Below are positions 37,883 to 47,748 of a stretch of 64,000 bases of DNA, piece by piece. Below the pieces are notes generated by a model. That model was not told the DNA's origin. It saw nothing but the letters and a program-made list of their open reading frames with translations, and searched no databases. The DNA lies in the NCBI RefSeq assembly GCF_021864535.1, contig NZ_JAKJIC010000001.1:124001-188000 (forward strand). Direction: 5' to 3'. The stretch is from Oryzibacter oryziterrae. Lineage in GTDB: Bacteria > Pseudomonadota > Alphaproteobacteria > Rhizobiales > Pleomorphomonadaceae. How positions within the stretch are numbered: the first letter of the stretch is position 1; every line of letters starts with the position of its first letter. Both the position numbers and the translations under genes were made by a program.

Positions 37883-39025
37883 ATGCTGCGTCTGTTTCTG
37901 GTTTTCTCGTGGGTTCTCGCGATGACCTTGGCGGCAGATGCGCTGGAGAGCGCGGCGCCGCGGGTGATCCTGTTCGAGGAGTCGTCGCAGACCAAGCTGC
38001 TGGCCGCGGGCGATCAGACGCGGATCGCGCCGGGTAACTTCGCCAAGCTGCTGACAGCCGGTGTGGTGTTCGAGGCACTGGACAAGGGCGAGATCACCGA
38101 GGCGACCACCTACAAGATCAGCGAGCACGCCTGGCGGTTGGGCGGGGCACCGGCGGGCGTCACCACCATGTTTGCGGCGGTGCGCTCCGAGGTGTCGGTC
38201 GGCGATCTGCTGCGTGGCTTGGTGATCGATTACGCCAATGACGCGGCGATCGTGCTCGCAGAGGGCATGGCGGGCTCCGACGCCGCCTTCGCCGCCCGGA
38301 TGAACGCTCTGGCGGCGCGGATCGGCATGAAGGACAGCCACTTTGCCAATCCGACCGGTTTCGTGGACCCGTCGGCGCATACGACACTCGACGATCTCCT
38401 GAAGTTCACGCGCTGGCTGCAAGCGACCTATCCCGAGCGGTACCGGCTCTATGCGCAGCCGGATTTCCTCTGGAACAAGATCACCCAGACCAACAAGACG
38501 CGGCAGCTGAAAGAGATCGCCGGCGCAGACGGCTTGATGCTGGCCTATGACGAGAAGGACGGCTTTGCGGCGGTGATCTCGATCCTGCGCGAAGGGCGGC
38601 GCGTGACGCTCGCGGTGAGCGGGCTCAAGAGCGCAGCGGAGCGCGACAAGGAGTTGAAGGCGCTCGCGGACGGGGCCTTCACGGAATATGCGCGGGTGGA
38701 ACTGTTTCCGGCGGCGGCTGAGGTGGGAAAGATCCGCGTGTTCGGCGGCGCGGTGGGCCGGGTCGGGGTCGGCGGTGTGGATGGCGGACCGGTGGCGATG
38801 ACCTTGCCGACGGGTGACCGGTCGGCCTTTCACATGCAGATCGTGTTCGACGGGCCGGTGCCGGCGCCGGTGCACAAGGGGCAGGTGGTGGCGCGGCTCG
38901 AAATGCGCGTCGACAATCGCGTCTATCAGACGCTCCCCCTCGCTGCTGTGGCGGATGTGCCCGAGGGGGACATTCCGCGCCGTGCTCTCGACGGCTTCAT
39001 GGAACTGCTGTTTGGCTGGTGGTGA
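37883..39025 (+). CDS. PBP5-like D-Ala-D-Ala carboxypeptidase homologue, probably inactive
   Basis: The 380-residue protein has a signal peptide, a peptidase S11 domain and a C-terminal PBP5-type beta domain ending in an amphipathic anchor (ALDGFMELLFGWW). It sits between rlpA and tmk, the normal dacC-type locus. All three catalytic motifs differ from active enzymes. S-x-x-K reads NFAK (Asn52, Lys55). S-x-N reads YAN (117-119). K-T-G reads MLA (219-221). The fold-bearing sequence around them (HFANPTGFVDPSAHTTLDDL) is intact. An inactive peptidoglycan-binding or regulatory protein is the likely role. The codon AAC for Asn52 lies at 38036-38038. Confidence 0.85.
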   Translation: MLRLFLVFSWVLAMTLAADALESAAPRVILFEESSQTKLLAAGDQTRIAPGNFAKLLTAGVVFEALDKGEITEATTYKISEHAWRLGGAPAGVTTMFAAVRSEVSVGDLLRGLVIDYANDAAIVLAEGMAGSDAAFAARMNALAARIGMKDSHFANPTGFVDPSAHTTLDDLLKFTRWLQATYPERYRLYAQPDFLWNKITQTNKTRQLKEIAGADGLMLAYDEKDGFAAVISILREGRRVTLAVSGLKSAAERDKELKALADGAFTEYARVELFPAAAEVGKIRVFGGAVGRVGVGGVDGGPVAMTLPTGDRSAFHMQIVFDGPVPAPVHKGQVVARLEMRVDNRVYQTLPLAAVADVPEGDIPRRALDGFMELLFGWW

Positions 39026-39122
39026 CGCGCATTTGTGGGTATAGCTTCCAAGCCTTTGCCGGATCGCCCCAGATGAAAAGGGGCCGTGGTGGAGGCTGTT
39101 CGAGTTTCGGAGCGATCAGGGC

Positions 39123-39776
39123 GTGGCGCGCGGCAAGTTCATCACATTCGAAGGCGGCGAAGGTGCCGGCAAGTCAACGCAGGTCCGGCGTCTGGCGGAG
39201 CATTTGCGCGCGCTGGGGCTCGATGTGGTGGTGACGCGCGAGCCGGGCGGGTCGCCGTCGGCCGAGGCCATTCGGGGCTTGCTTCTGTCGGGCCGTGTGC
39301 GGGCGCTGGGCACGCTGGGCGAAGCCTATCTGTTTGCCGCGGCGCGCATGGATCATATCGCCGAGACCATCGAGCCGGCGCTCGAGCGTGGCGCCTGGGT
39401 GATCTGCGACCGTTTTGCCGACTCGACCCGTGTCTATCAGGGCGCTGCGGACGGGCTGGATGTGGAGATCGTCGACGATCTCGAGCGGATCGCCGTCGGC
39501 AATTGCCGGCCGGATCTGACGATCGTGATCGATCTGCCTGTGGATGTCGGCCTCGCCCGTGTGGCCGGTCGATCGGGCAATGGCACCGGTGACCGCTTCG
39601 AAGCGGAGGCGGTGGCGGTGCACGAGGCGCGGCGGCAAGGCTTTCTAGGCGTGGCCGCAGCCAATCCGGACCGCTGCGTGGTGATCGATGGAGCGCGGGA
39701 GGCGGATGCGGTGACGAGCGACATCGCGGCGCTGGTGACCGGGCGTTTCGGTCTCGCGATCGGCGGGAGAGCCTGA
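39123..39776 (+). CDS. tmk: Thymidylate kinase
   Basis: The 217-residue product has the P-loop FITFEGGEGAGKSTQ at the N-terminus, VTREPGGSPSAE, the DRFADSTRVYQG motif, and a lid region GRSGNGTGDRFE. It phosphorylates dTMP to dTDP. GTG 39123 is the start. It is followed by holB after 1 bp, so the two are co-transcribed and probably translationally coupled. Confidence 0.96.
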   Translation: MARGKFITFEGGEGAGKSTQVRRLAEHLRALGLDVVVTREPGGSPSAEAIRGLLLSGRVRALGTLGEAYLFAAARMDHIAETIEPALERGAWVICDRFADSTRVYQGAADGLDVEIVDDLERIAVGNCRPDLTIVIDLPVDVGLARVAGRSGNGTGDRFEAEAVAVHEARRQGFLGVAAANPDRCVVIDGAREADAVTSDIAALVTGRFGLAIGGRA

Positions 39777-39777
39777 C

Positions 39778-40830
39778 GTGGCTTTCGAGGTGGATCATTC
39801 GGTCGAGGCCGACTGGATCGAGGGGCTGCCGCTGCCGCGCGAGCAGACGGCGCTGATCGGCCATGCGGCTGCGGCCGAGGAGCTGCATGAGGTCTACCGA
39901 TCGGGGCGCATGCACCATGCGGTGCTGCTGACCGGCCCCAAGGGCATCGGCAAGGCGACGCTGGCCTTTCGCTTTGCGCGTTATGTGCTGAGCCATCCGG
40001 ATCCGTTCAAGGCGCCGGAGGCGGGGGCAGGGCTGTTGCCGGCGAGCCCGCGCGTGCAGGCGCAGGTGGCGACCGGCGCCCATCCCAATCTGTTGCATCT
40101 CAAGCGGCCCTATGACGACAAGGCCAAGAAGGTGAAGACGCAGCTGACCGTCGACGAAGTGCGACGGACGGTGAGCTTCTTCGGCAATGCGGCCGGCATG
40201 GACGGCCATCGCATTGCCATTGTCGACGCCGCCGACGACATGAATGCGAGTGCGGCCAATGCTCTGCTGAAAATGCTGGAAGAGCCGCCGAAGCGCTCGC
40301 TGTTCCTGGTGCTGAGCCACGCACCGGGGCGCCTGCTGCCGACGATCCGGTCGCGTTGCCGGCGGGTCAATCTGGAGCCGCTGTCGCCTGACCAGCTGGA
40401 CGAGGCGCTGGAGACGCTGGACATCGACGTGAACGAGGCCGACAAGCCGGCGCTGACGGCGCTGGCGGAAGGCTCTGTGCGGCGGGCGATCGAATGCATC
40501 GAGCGCGAGGGGCTGATCCTGCATGGACTGTTCCGCTCGCTCATGGACACGCTGCCGCGGCTCGATCGCGGCCAGCTCTACCGCTTTGCGACGGCGGTAG
40601 CCGGGCGCAAGGGGGCGGACAACTTCGACATTGCCGCCGATCTTGCGCGCGCCTGGCTGTCGGAGCAGATGCGGATCGGTCTGCGCGGCTCGATCACCGA
40701 CCTCAACGCCTATGCGACGGCCTGGGACGAAGTGAACCGGATCGTGGCGGAGACCGACGGAATCAACCTCGATCGCCGGCAGGCGGTCGTTTCCTTGATG
40801 CAAAGCCTTGCGGGGACCGCCCGGAAATAG
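39778..40830 (+). CDS. holB: DNA polymerase III delta' subunit
   Basis: The 350-residue clamp-loader subunit has the P-loop-like [53 protein letters not shown] follows, containing the sensor/SRC-type motif (SRC at the end). Delta' helps load the beta clamp in the replisome. The start is GTG 39778, 1 bp after the tmk stop. metG follows at 83 bp. Confidence 0.94.
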   Translation: MAFEVDHSVEADWIEGLPLPREQTALIGHAAAAEELHEVYRSGRMHHAVLLTGPKGIGKATLAFRFARYVLSHPDPFKAPEAGAGLLPASPRVQAQVATGAHPNLLHLKRPYDDKAKKVKTQLTVDEVRRTVSFFGNAAGMDGHRIAIVDAADDMNASAANALLKMLEEPPKRSLFLVLSHAPGRLLPTIRSRCRRVNLEPLSPDQLDEALETLDIDVNEADKPALTALAEGSVRRAIECIEREGLILHGLFRSLMDTLPRLDRGQLYRFATAVAGRKGADNFDIAADLARAWLSEQMRIGLRGSITDLNAYATAWDEVNRIVAETDGINLDRRQAVVSLMQSLAGTARK

Positions 40831-40913
40831 GTATTGCAGGGCGTCGCCAGATCATCGGCGGCGCGGACCGATGCCCCGAAGGGTATCCAACCATATCCAG
40901 AAGCGAAACGTTC

Positions 40914-42458
40914 ATGAAACCGACCTTCTACATCACGACTGCCATCAGCTATCCCAATGGGGCTCCCCATATCGGCCACGCTTACGAGGCCATGGCGACG
41001 GACGTGATGGCGCGGTTCATGCGGCTCGACGGCTATGACGTGCGCTTTCTGACGGGCACCGACGAACACGGCATCAAGATGCTGCAGACGGCGCGCAAGG
41101 AGGGCATCACCGCCCGCGAACTTGCCGATCGCAACTCGGCCCGCTTCCAGGAGATGGCCAAGCTGCTGGGCCTTTCCAACGACGACTTCATCCGCACGAC
41201 CGAAGAGCGCCATCGCGTCTCCTGCCAGGCGATCTGGAAGGCGATGGAGGCGAACGGCGACATCTATCTCAACAAGTATGCCGGCTGGTATTCCGTGCGC
41301 GACGAGGCTTATTACGCCGAGGAAGAGACGATCGTCTCCGACGACGGCATCCGCTTCGGACCGCAGGGCACGCCGGTGGAATGGGTGGAGGAGGAAAGCT
41401 ATTTCTTCCGCCTGAGCGCCTATCAGGACAAGCTGCTGGCGCTTTATGAAGAGCACCCCGAGTTCATCGGTCCGGACGAGCGCCGCAACGAGGTGATGAG
41501 CTTCGTGCGGGGCGGCCTCAAGGACCTGTCGGTGTCGCGCACCACGTTCGACTGGGGCATTCCGGTGCCCGGCAACGACAAGCATGTGATGTATGTGTGG
41601 GTCGACGCGCTGACCAATTACATCACGGCGCTCGGCTATCCCGACATGAAGAGCGAGCTGTTCGAGAAGTTCTGGCCGGCGCTGCACATCATCGGCAAGG
41701 ACATCGTGCGCTTCCACTCGGTCTACTGGCCGGCCTTCCTGATGAGCGCCGGCGTGCCGGTGCCCAAGCGCGTCTACGCCCATGGCTTCCTGTTCAATCG
41801 CGGGGAGAAGATGTCGAAGTCGCTCGGCAACGTCGTCGGGCCGCAGGAGATGGTGGACGCTTATGGGCTCGACCCGGTGCGCTATTTCTTCCTGCGTGAG
41901 GTTTCCTTCGGCCAGGACGGCAACTATAGCCACGATGCGATCGTCGGCCGGATGAACTCCGACCTCGCCAACAATCTGGGCAATCTCGCCCAGCGGTCCC
42001 TGTCGATGATCGCCAAGAATCTCGGCGGTGTGCTGCCGGTGCCGGCCGAGCTGACCGAGGCCGACAAGACACTGCTCGCCTCGGTCTATGGTCTACTGCC
42101 GGTCTGCCGCGAGGCGATCGAGACGCAGCAGATCCACCAGATGCTCAACGCCATCTGGGCGGTGCTGGGCGATGCCAATCGCTATTTCGACGGTGAGGCG
42201 CCGTGGACCGTGCGCAAGACCGACGAAGTGCGCTTCGGCACGATCATGTGGGTGACGGCGGAGCTGCTGCGCAATGTGGCGATCCTGATCCAGCCGGTGA
42301 TGCCGGGTTCGATGGAGAAGCTGCTCGACCTCCTGGCCGTGGCGCCCGAGGACCGCGACTTCTCCAGGCTGGGCGAGGGCAGTGCGCTGAAGGGCGGCAC
42401 CGCCTTGCCGGCGCCGGTCGGCATCTTCCCGCGCTATGTGGAGAAGGTGGAAGGCTGA
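40914..42458 (+). CDS. metG: Methionyl-tRNA synthetase
   Basis: The 514-residue class I synthetase has the HIGH-like motif PHIGH at residues 18-22 and KMSKS at residues 299-303. [10 protein letters not shown] and [16 protein letters not shown] also fit MetRS. It is the short form without the C-terminal tRNA-binding domain and without an obvious zinc knuckle, as common in alphaproteobacteria. The start is ATG 40914; the longer open frame from 40494 lies within holB. A strong terminator follows. tatD, often next in this order, is absent. Confidence 0.96.
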   Translation: MKPTFYITTAISYPNGAPHIGHAYEAMATDVMARFMRLDGYDVRFLTGTDEHGIKMLQTARKEGITARELADRNSARFQEMAKLLGLSNDDFIRTTEERHRVSCQAIWKAMEANGDIYLNKYAGWYSVRDEAYYAEEETIVSDDGIRFGPQGTPVEWVEEESYFFRLSAYQDKLLALYEEHPEFIGPDERRNEVMSFVRGGLKDLSVSRTTFDWGIPVPGNDKHVMYVWVDALTNYITALGYPDMKSELFEKFWPALHIIGKDIVRFHSVYWPAFLMSAGVPVPKRVYAHGFLFNRGEKMSKSLGNVVGPQEMVDAYGLDPVRYFFLREVSFGQDGNYSHDAIVGRMNSDLANNLGNLAQRSLSMIAKNLGGVLPVPAELTEADKTLLASVYGLLPVCREAIETQQIHQMLNAIWAVLGDANRYFDGEAPWTVRKTDEVRFGTIMWVTAELLRNVAILIQPVMPGSMEKLLDLLAVAPEDRDFSRLGEGSALKGGTALPAPVGIFPRYVEKVEG

Positions 42459-42479
42459 TCCATCCGGATGCACGAAATT

Positions 42480-42522
42480 GCCGGTGCTGGCGTTGATGAC
42501 GCTTGCGCCGGCTTTTGTTTTT
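42480..42522 (+). terminator. Rho-independent terminator after metG
   Basis: GCCGGTGC pairs with GCGCCGGC (one G-U pair) and encloses a second short stem (GGCGT/ACGCT), followed by TTTTGTTTTT. It starts 21 bp after the metG stop. Confidence 0.85.
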
Positions 42523-43078
42523 CTGCGTCTGCCTGAGGGAAGGGGCGGAGAGTTGAGACCTTCGTCCAGGGGCGGGCGACGCCGGCCCCAACTCTCCAAA
42601 AAATTACGGGGAGCCGAAACAGTGGGAATTTCCCGGCTCCCCGCCGAACGCAATTGTTCGGGAGTGATTGGTATGACTGCTTTCAAAAGAGATCCGATCG
42701 ACCAATCCGTCGGGATCGAATTCGTTTTACGGTCTGCTTTTTTTGAATGTTTCCTGCCGGATTGCGACCGATCGTGTGATTTTCAGAAAACGATCGAATG
42801 AGGCGCCTTATTCCCGCAGTCTGCAAAAAAAAGACCGGATGCGCGCACACGCATCCGGTCGAAAATGGTCCGGCAAATGGCCGGTGAGGTCAGGAAATAT
42901 CCCTACATCAAAGTGCGATCGTCGGCCTAAGGAGTGCCGGGATCGGGGGAAGATATACCCGGCGCTTGTAAGGGTTTTGTGACGAAAGCTTGTGGCATTG
43001 CCAGCCAATCAGCAGATGACAGCTGTGTGGTATCGGGGTATGTAACGCCTCCACACCACAACGATTGGAACTGAAGAC
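42523..43078. other. Hairpin-rich intergenic region, candidate structured RNA
   Basis: No protein gene is convincing here. Several stems are visible: AGAGTTG/CAACTCT (about 42549-42597) enclosing GGGGC/GCCCC, then GGGGAGCCG/CGGCTCCCC near 42610-42642, CCGAAC/GTTCGG near 42643-42660, and GATCC/GGATC enclosing CGAC/GTCG near 42692-42720. A minus-strand terminator follows at 42825-42860. The stems may belong to one or two small RNAs or to the untranslated ends of metG and phnA-like transcripts. Confidence 0.4.
42825..42860 (-). terminator. Minus-strand rho-independent terminator without an obvious gene
   Basis: GACCGGATGCG (42833-42843) and CGCATCCGGTC (42850-42860) form a perfect 11-bp stem. 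On the minus strand it is followed by eight T (complement of the A-run at 42825-42832). No minus-strand protein gene precedes it, so it may end a small RNA starting between about 42940 and 43080. Confidence 0.65.
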
Positions 43079-43291
43079 ATGGACGTCAAGGACGCAAACG
43101 GAAACATCTTGCAGAACGGAGATTCCGTTTCGCTCATCAAGGATCTGAGCGTGAAGGGGACGTCCGTGACGCTGAAGCGGGGCACGGTGATCAAGAGCAT
43201 CCGCCTGACCGACGACCCCGAGGAAATCGAGGGCAAGAACGACAAGGTCAAGGGCCTGGTGCTGAAGACGGCCTTCGTGAAGAAGGCGTGA
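43079..43291 (+). CDS. PhnA/YjdM domain small protein
   Basis: The 70-residue protein corresponds to the C-terminal PhnA domain: VKDANGNILQNGDSVSLIKDLSVKG, then VTLKRGTVIKSIRLTDDPEEIEG and the ending LVLKTAFVKKA. The N-terminal zinc ribbon of full YjdM/PhnA is missing, which is common for short homologues in alphaproteobacteria. Despite the name alkylphosphonate utilisation protein, the function is not established, and no phn genes are nearby. A hairpin follows. Confidence 0.87.
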   Translation: MDVKDANGNILQNGDSVSLIKDLSVKGTSVTLKRGTVIKSIRLTDDPEEIEGKNDKVKGLVLKTAFVKKA

Positions 43292-43307
43292 GTTGAGATA
43301 ACAACAA

Positions 43308-43336
43308 GGCGGCCCGGGTCATTGATCCGGGCCGCC
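43308..43336 (+). terminator. Hairpin after the PhnA-domain gene
   Basis: GGCGGCCCGGGTC and GATCCGGGCCGCC form a 13-bp stem (one G-U pair) around three bases, 16 bp after the stop codon. No strong T-run follows, but the position fits a terminator between this gene and the convergent one. Confidence 0.6.
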
Positions 43337-43383
43337 GTGCCAAGTAATCGGTCTTTTCTTGCGGAGGATGGCCGGCGGGGCGA

Positions 43384-43923
43384 TCAGCGGTAAGAACGCC
43401 CGCGAACGATCAGCCATGGGTGATTAGTGCTATCGTCACAGCCAACGCTAGAGTCATAATTGTTGTTGGTGTAAGTATAAGCAGTAATCTTGCCGCCAGC
43501 CTTGCAAATCAGCGGAGCCGATTGGCTGTAAAGGTCCGACTTTCCTGCCTGCGCCACATAATAGTTCAAGTTGGCGGACACTGCGTTCGAACAATACAGT
43601 GCGATCATGCAGGTGCGACCGGGAGAAATAGCTCCGCCCCAAACAGTCACGTCATCCAGGTAGACCGTGGTTTTTGCCGGAACCGTATAAAGTGTAGTTG
43701 GGTTTGCCAGCGTGCCGACGTAATTCTGACCCGAAAAGTACCCGACCATTGTCGCTGCTGTTGTCCCGGCACGACTGGCGCCAGAAGACTGTTGAGTTTC
43801 TGCCGGGCTCAACAGGGTGACGCCGGACGATGGGGTTTGTGGCGGAGGAACCTTGGTGTCAGCGGCGAAAGCAAGCCCGCCGGTCGCCAATGTTACGAGG
43901 ATGAAACAACTTGCCAATTTCAT
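43384..43923 (-). CDS. Orphan secreted protein
   Basis: I do not recognise this 179-residue protein. A signal peptide is clear, with probable cleavage after LAFA at residue 20. The mature part is rich in Ser, Thr, Tyr, Asn and Gly. It has four Cys, two near the middle (CMIALYC) and two near the end (ICKAGG, GCDD), which could form disulfides. GC content and codon use are lower than in the neighbours, suggesting transfer. It is preceded by a perfect 14-bp inverted repeat. It ends near the convergent PhnA-domain gene. Confidence 0.7.
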   Translation of the reverse strand: MKLASCFILVTLATGGLAFAADTKVPPPQTPSSGVTLLSPAETQQSSGASRAGTTAATMVGYFSGQNYVGTLANPTTLYTVPAKTTVYLDDVTVWGGAISPGRTCMIALYCSNAVSANLNYYVAQAGKSDLYSQSAPLICKAGGKITAYTYTNNNYDSSVGCDDSTNHPWLIVRGRSYR

Positions 43924-43933
43924 TTTTGAAACC

Positions 43934-43972
43934 TCATTTTGTGGCTAAATGCCAAATATAGCCACAAAATGA
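43934..43972. promoter_or_regulatory. Perfect 14-bp inverted repeat before the secreted-protein gene
   Basis: TCATTTTGTGGCTA (43934-43947) is exactly reversed by TAGCCACAAAATGA (43959-43972) around 11 bases. It ends 10 bp before the start codon (ATG complement at 43923) and next to the AGG ribosome-binding segment. It could be an operator or an RNA hairpin that limits ribosome access; it may also end the rimO transcript. Confidence 0.65.
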
Positions 43973-44010
43973 TACGCGCAAACGCGTAGACTAACAAGGT
44001 TGAACTTGTC

Positions 44011-45336
44011 TCACCCCACCACGCCATAGAGATCGTAGGCATCCGCGCGTTCGATCTTGGCGGTGACGATGTCGCCGGCGCGCATGGGGCGGCGGCTCTG
44101 GAGGTGGACGACGCCGTCGATCTCGGGAGCGTCCCACTTGGAGCGGCCCTTGGCGACGGTGCCGTTGGCTTCGTCGATGATCACCTGGATGCGCTTGCCG
44201 ACGCGGCGCTGCAAGAGTTTGGCCGAAATGCCCTGCTGGTGGGCCATGAAGCGGTGCCAGCGGCGCTCCTGCTCTTCGGGTGGCACGGCGGGCAGGCCGA
44301 GGTCGTTGGCGGTGGCGCCCTTGACTGGTTCGTATTTGAAGGCGCCGACGCGCTCTAGCTTCACGTCCGAGAGCCAGTTGAGGAGGATGTCCATGTCCTC
44401 GTCGGTCTCGCCGGGGAAGCCGACGATGAAGGTGGAGCGGATGGCGAGGTCCGGGCAGATTTCGCGCCACTTCAGGATGCGCTCGGCGGTCTTTTCCTGA
44501 TGCGCCGGGCGGCGCATCGACTTCAGGACCGACGGGGAGGCGTGCTGGAAGGGAATGTCGAGATAGGGCAGGATCTTGCCGTCGGCCATCAGCTGGATGA
44601 CCTCGTCCACATGCGGATAGGGGTAGACATAGTGCATGCGCACCCAGATGCCGAACTCTGACAGGGCGTCGGCCAGATCATAGAAGCGGGCCTTGACCTC
44701 GCGATCCCTCCACATGCCGGACTGGTACTTGATGTCGACGCCATAGGCGGAGGTGTCCTGGGAGATGACCAGCAGCTCCTTGACGCCGGCGTTGGCGAGG
44801 CGCTCGGCTTCACGCAACACGTCGACCACCGGGCGGGATACCAGATCGCCGCGCAGCTTGGGGATGATGCAGAAGGTGCAGCGATTGTGGCAGCCTTCGG
44901 AGATCTTGAGATAGGCGTAGTGGCGCGGGGTGAGCTTGACGCCCTGCGGCGGCACCAGATCGACGAAGGGATCGTGGGCCGGCGGGATCGCCGCGTGCAC
45001 GGCGGTCATCACGCTTTCATAGGCCTGCGGGCCGGTGATGGCGAGCACGTCGGGGAAGGCGTCGCGGATCTGCTCGGGCTCGGCGCCCATGCAGCCGGTG
45101 ACGATGACCTTGCCGTTTTCCTTCATGGCCTTGCCGATGGCGTCGAGGCTTTCGGCCTTGGCGCTATCGAGGAAGCCGCAGGTGTTGACGATCACCACGT
45201 CGGCGCCGTCATGCTTGCGGGCGATCTCGTAGCCTTCCGAGCGCAGGTGCGTGACGATGCGCTCGCTGTCGACGAGGGCCTTGGGGCAGCCGAGGCTGAC
45301 GAAGGAGATCTTGGGAGCGGCGGCGGTATCGGTCAT
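44011..45336 (-). CDS. rimO: Ribosomal protein S12 methylthiotransferase
   Basis: The 441-residue radical SAM enzyme has an N-terminal MTTase domain with three Cys (17, 53, 82), the radical SAM motif [17 protein letters not shown] (Cys149, 153, 156) and a C-terminal TRAM domain ([20 protein letters not shown]). It adds a methylthio group to Asp88 of ribosomal protein S12. The [27 protein letters not shown] stretch is RimO-typical and separates it from MiaB. phaC lies upstream in the same direction. Confidence 0.95.
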   Translation of the reverse strand: MTDTAAAPKISFVSLGCPKALVDSERIVTHLRSEGYEIARKHDGADVVIVNTCGFLDSAKAESLDAIGKAMKENGKVIVTGCMGAEPEQIRDAFPDVLAITGPQAYESVMTAVHAAIPPAHDPFVDLVPPQGVKLTPRHYAYLKISEGCHNRCTFCIIPKLRGDLVSRPVVDVLREAERLANAGVKELLVISQDTSAYGVDIKYQSGMWRDREVKARFYDLADALSEFGIWVRMHYVYPYPHVDEVIQLMADGKILPYLDIPFQHASPSVLKSMRRPAHQEKTAERILKWREICPDLAIRSTFIVGFPGETDEDMDILLNWLSDVKLERVGAFKYEPVKGATANDLGLPAVPPEEQERRWHRFMAHQQGISAKLLQRRVGKRIQVIIDEANGTVAKGRSKWDAPEIDGVVHLQSRRPMRAGDIVTAKIERADAYDLYGVVG

Positions 45337-45443
45337 TGAGGCTCAAGTCCGGCGGAAAATCGAGGCCAGATGCATGAAGAGGAAATGCGCCGCCGTCAAG
45401 TCGCGTGGTGCAAAGCAGTCGCAACTTGATCGGCGGCGCTCTG

Positions 45444-45555
45444 GCACTACAGTTGCATAGTTTGTGATGCCGGTCTGCAAGAGGCAATTTTCTGCGCTCC
45501 GATGCTCGAAAATCACCCCTTTCGCCTCGGCCTGACAAATCTGCAACTGTAGTGC
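45444..45555. mobile_element. MITE-like element, copy 2
   Basis: GCACTACAGTTGCA (45444-45457) is reversed by TGCAACTGTAGTGC (45542-45555). The interior matches the element at 27427-27575 closely but lacks about 33 bases. The right end runs into CTAG, whose complement gives the TAG stop of phaC. The left flank reads CTG instead of CTA. No transposase is encoded. Confidence 0.8.
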
Positions 45556-47372
45556 TAGGCGCGCACCTTGACGAAGCTGCCGGGGGCTTCCTCAATGGCG
45601 TTGAACTTGCCGCCGCCGACCTTGCGGGCCTTGACCAGCGTGGCGTCCTGCTCGACCAGCCATTGATGCCAGTGCGGCCACCAGGAGCCGGGCATCTCGC
45701 GTGCGTCCTTCAGCCAGTCCTCATACTCGCCGACGGGCGGACCGCCGATCCAGAACTGATACTTGTTGCGGGACGGATGGTTGATCACGCCGGCGATGTG
45801 GCCGGAGCCGGACAGGACGTAGTCTACCTTGCCGCCGAACAGGCCGGAGCCGACAAAGACGGACTTCGGCGGGGCGATGTGGTCTTCGCGGGTGGCCAGA
45901 TTGTAGATGGGGATCTTGACCTTCTTGAGGTTCAGCTTGACGCCGTCGATCACCATCTTGCCACGGGCGAGGTTGTTTCTGAGGTAGCAGTTGCGCAGGT
46001 AGAAGGAGTGATTGGCCGCGGGCATGCGGGTGGAATCGGCGTTCCAGAACAGGAGGTCGAAGGGCAGGGGATCCTGGCCGCGCATGTAGTTGTTGATGAA
46101 ATAGGGCCAGATCAGATCGTTGGCGCGCAGGGAGTTGAAGGCGGCGGCCATGCGCTTGCCTTCAAGATAGCCGTGCTCGCCCATGCGTTCTTCGAGGATG
46201 CGGATCTGCGGTTCGTCGACGAAGACCTTGAGATCGCCCGCGTTCTGGAAGTCAACCTGCGTGGTGAACAGCGTGGCGCTGGCGATGCGCTTGTCGCCGA
46301 CGGCGGCCATCCAGGCGAGGGTGACGGCCAGCAGCGTGCCGCCGACGCAATAGCCGACGGCGTTGACCCGATCGCTGCCGGTGACTTTCTCGATGACGCC
46401 GAGCGCCTCGACGATGCCTTCCTTCATGTAGTGGGAGAAATCCTTGTCGGCATGGCGCTCGTCAGGATTGGCCCAGGAGATGACGAAGACGGTGTGGCCC
46501 TGATCGACGGCCCACTTGATGAAGGACTTTTCGGGCGTGAGATCGAGGACGTAGAACTTGTTGATCCAGGGCGGCACGATCAGCAGCGGGCGCTTGAGGA
46601 CCTCCTTGGTGGAGGCCTCATATTGCAGGAGCTGGCAGACGTCGTTCTGGTAGATCACCTTGCCCGGGCTGAGGGCGAGATTGACGCCGACCTCGAATTT
46701 CGAGGTATCCGATTGGCGGATGCGCAGGTCGCCATCGCCGGCGCGGATGTCCTCGGCCAGCATCTTCATGCCACGCACCAGATTCTCGCCGTTGCGCGTC
46801 ATGGTTTCGCGCAGGAGCTCCGGGTTGGTGAACACGAAGTTGGACGGCGCGAGGGCGGCGGCGATCTGGTTGACGTAGAAGGACGCCTTGTGGCGGGTGT
46901 GGTCGTCGATATCGCCTGCGTCGTTGACCAGACCCTGGCCCCAGCGCGTGACGATCAGATAGATCTGCTTGATGAAGTCGAAGAACTGGTTCTGCTGCCA
47001 GTCGGGATCCTTGAAGCGGCGGTCGCCGGGATCAGGCGTGGCAGCAGGTTCGGCGGCGCCGCCCATCATGCGGGTGAGCGATTGACCCCACAGGCCGATC
47101 ATGCCGGTCATCAGGCGGGTCTGTGCCTCGACGGTGCGCGCGGGGTCACGCAACCAGAAATCTGCGACGAGGGCGAGGGTCTTGACGATCTCGGAGAGCT
47201 CATCACTGGGCAAGGCCCGCGTCTTGCCAGTCTCGCGCGGTTCGACATAGGCCGCGGCGGCTTTTCCAAGGTTCTCGACAATGGCTGCGAGATTCTGGGC
47301 GAACTGATCCGGATTATTGACGATATATTGAAGCAGCGACGGATCCTTCGCCTTGTCTACTGCGTCATTCAT
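45555..47372 (-). CDS. phaC: Class I poly(3-hydroxyalkanoate) synthase
   Basis: The 605-residue product polymerises (R)-3-hydroxyacyl-CoA to storage polyester. It has the lipase-like box GYCVGG with nucleophile Cys342, preceded by [17 protein letters not shown], and a C-terminal DHIAPPKSV (Asp) and [12 protein letters not shown] (His), completing the triad. The start is ATG 47372, with GAGAGG upstream; the open frame extends to 47531 without support. The stop codon TAG comes from the end of a repeat element, though the ending KVRA is family-like. phaA, phaB and phaR are not in the window. Confidence 0.95.
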   Translation of the reverse strand: MNDAVDKAKDPSLLQYIVNNPDQFAQNLAAIVENLGKAAAAYVEPRETGKTRALPSDELSEIVKTLALVADFWLRDPARTVEAQTRLMTGMIGLWGQSLTRMMGGAAEPAATPDPGDRRFKDPDWQQNQFFDFIKQIYLIVTRWGQGLVNDAGDIDDHTRHKASFYVNQIAAALAPSNFVFTNPELLRETMTRNGENLVRGMKMLAEDIRAGDGDLRIRQSDTSKFEVGVNLALSPGKVIYQNDVCQLLQYEASTKEVLKRPLLIVPPWINKFYVLDLTPEKSFIKWAVDQGHTVFVISWANPDERHADKDFSHYMKEGIVEALGVIEKVTGSDRVNAVGYCVGGTLLAVTLAWMAAVGDKRIASATLFTTQVDFQNAGDLKVFVDEPQIRILEERMGEHGYLEGKRMAAAFNSLRANDLIWPYFINNYMRGQDPLPFDLLFWNADSTRMPAANHSFYLRNCYLRNNLARGKMVIDGVKLNLKKVKIPIYNLATREDHIAPPKSVFVGSGLFGGKVDYVLSGSGHIAGVINHPSRNKYQFWIGGPPVGEYEDWLKDAREMPGSWWPHWHQWLVEQDATLVKARKVGGGKFNAIEEAPGSFVKVRA

Positions 47373-47748
47373 GCGCAAAACCTCTCCGTTCTTCCTGGGG
47401 CGGGTTGGTTTATATTGCGCTGCAGCATAGCCTTTGGCAGCTAAACGCATTTCCCGGGTGTCGCATCCAAGGCCAATGATAGCGATATTTTGAAAATTCG
47501 AAACAGGACTCGCAATATTCTTTTTATTCACGGAGTGATTGCGCCGAAAAGAGGTTCCATCAAATTTTCGAAATTTGCAATGAAACGAATTCTCAAGGCG
47601 TGTGTGGTTGAGATAGTGTCGTCAGGCCTGTAGTTGGCTTCATCGTGTTCATGAAGCCGATGCTCTACCTGCTCTGTTCGAGCGTGTCTGAGCGGCGGGA
47701 TTTTGTATTGCGTAGCCGTGCCTTGTGCAGGTCTGGAGCTGGTGGATT
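47373..47748. other. Divergent promoter region of phaC and a lipoprotein gene
   Basis: This 376-bp stretch has no gene. TTGCGCTGCAGCA at 47415-47427 contains TGC/GCA symmetry of the kind bound by PhaR proteins, lying about 45 bp before phaC. That is a weak match only. The remainder is AT-rich with no clear structure. Confidence 0.35.

Noticed and set aside
42545-42720. Possible tRNA or riboswitch downstream of metG
   Set aside because: Stems are present, but no cloverleaf, anticodon arm or known riboswitch core was recognised, and the position after metG does not fit a riboswitch of that gene.
42808-43008. A 66-residue minus-strand frame
   Set aside because: It runs through the minus-strand terminator hairpin at 42825-42860, which makes translation of its end unlikely.
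45552-47444. A 630-residue plus-strand frame across phaC
   Set aside because: Antisense to an unmistakable PHA synthase; composition is of an antisense frame.
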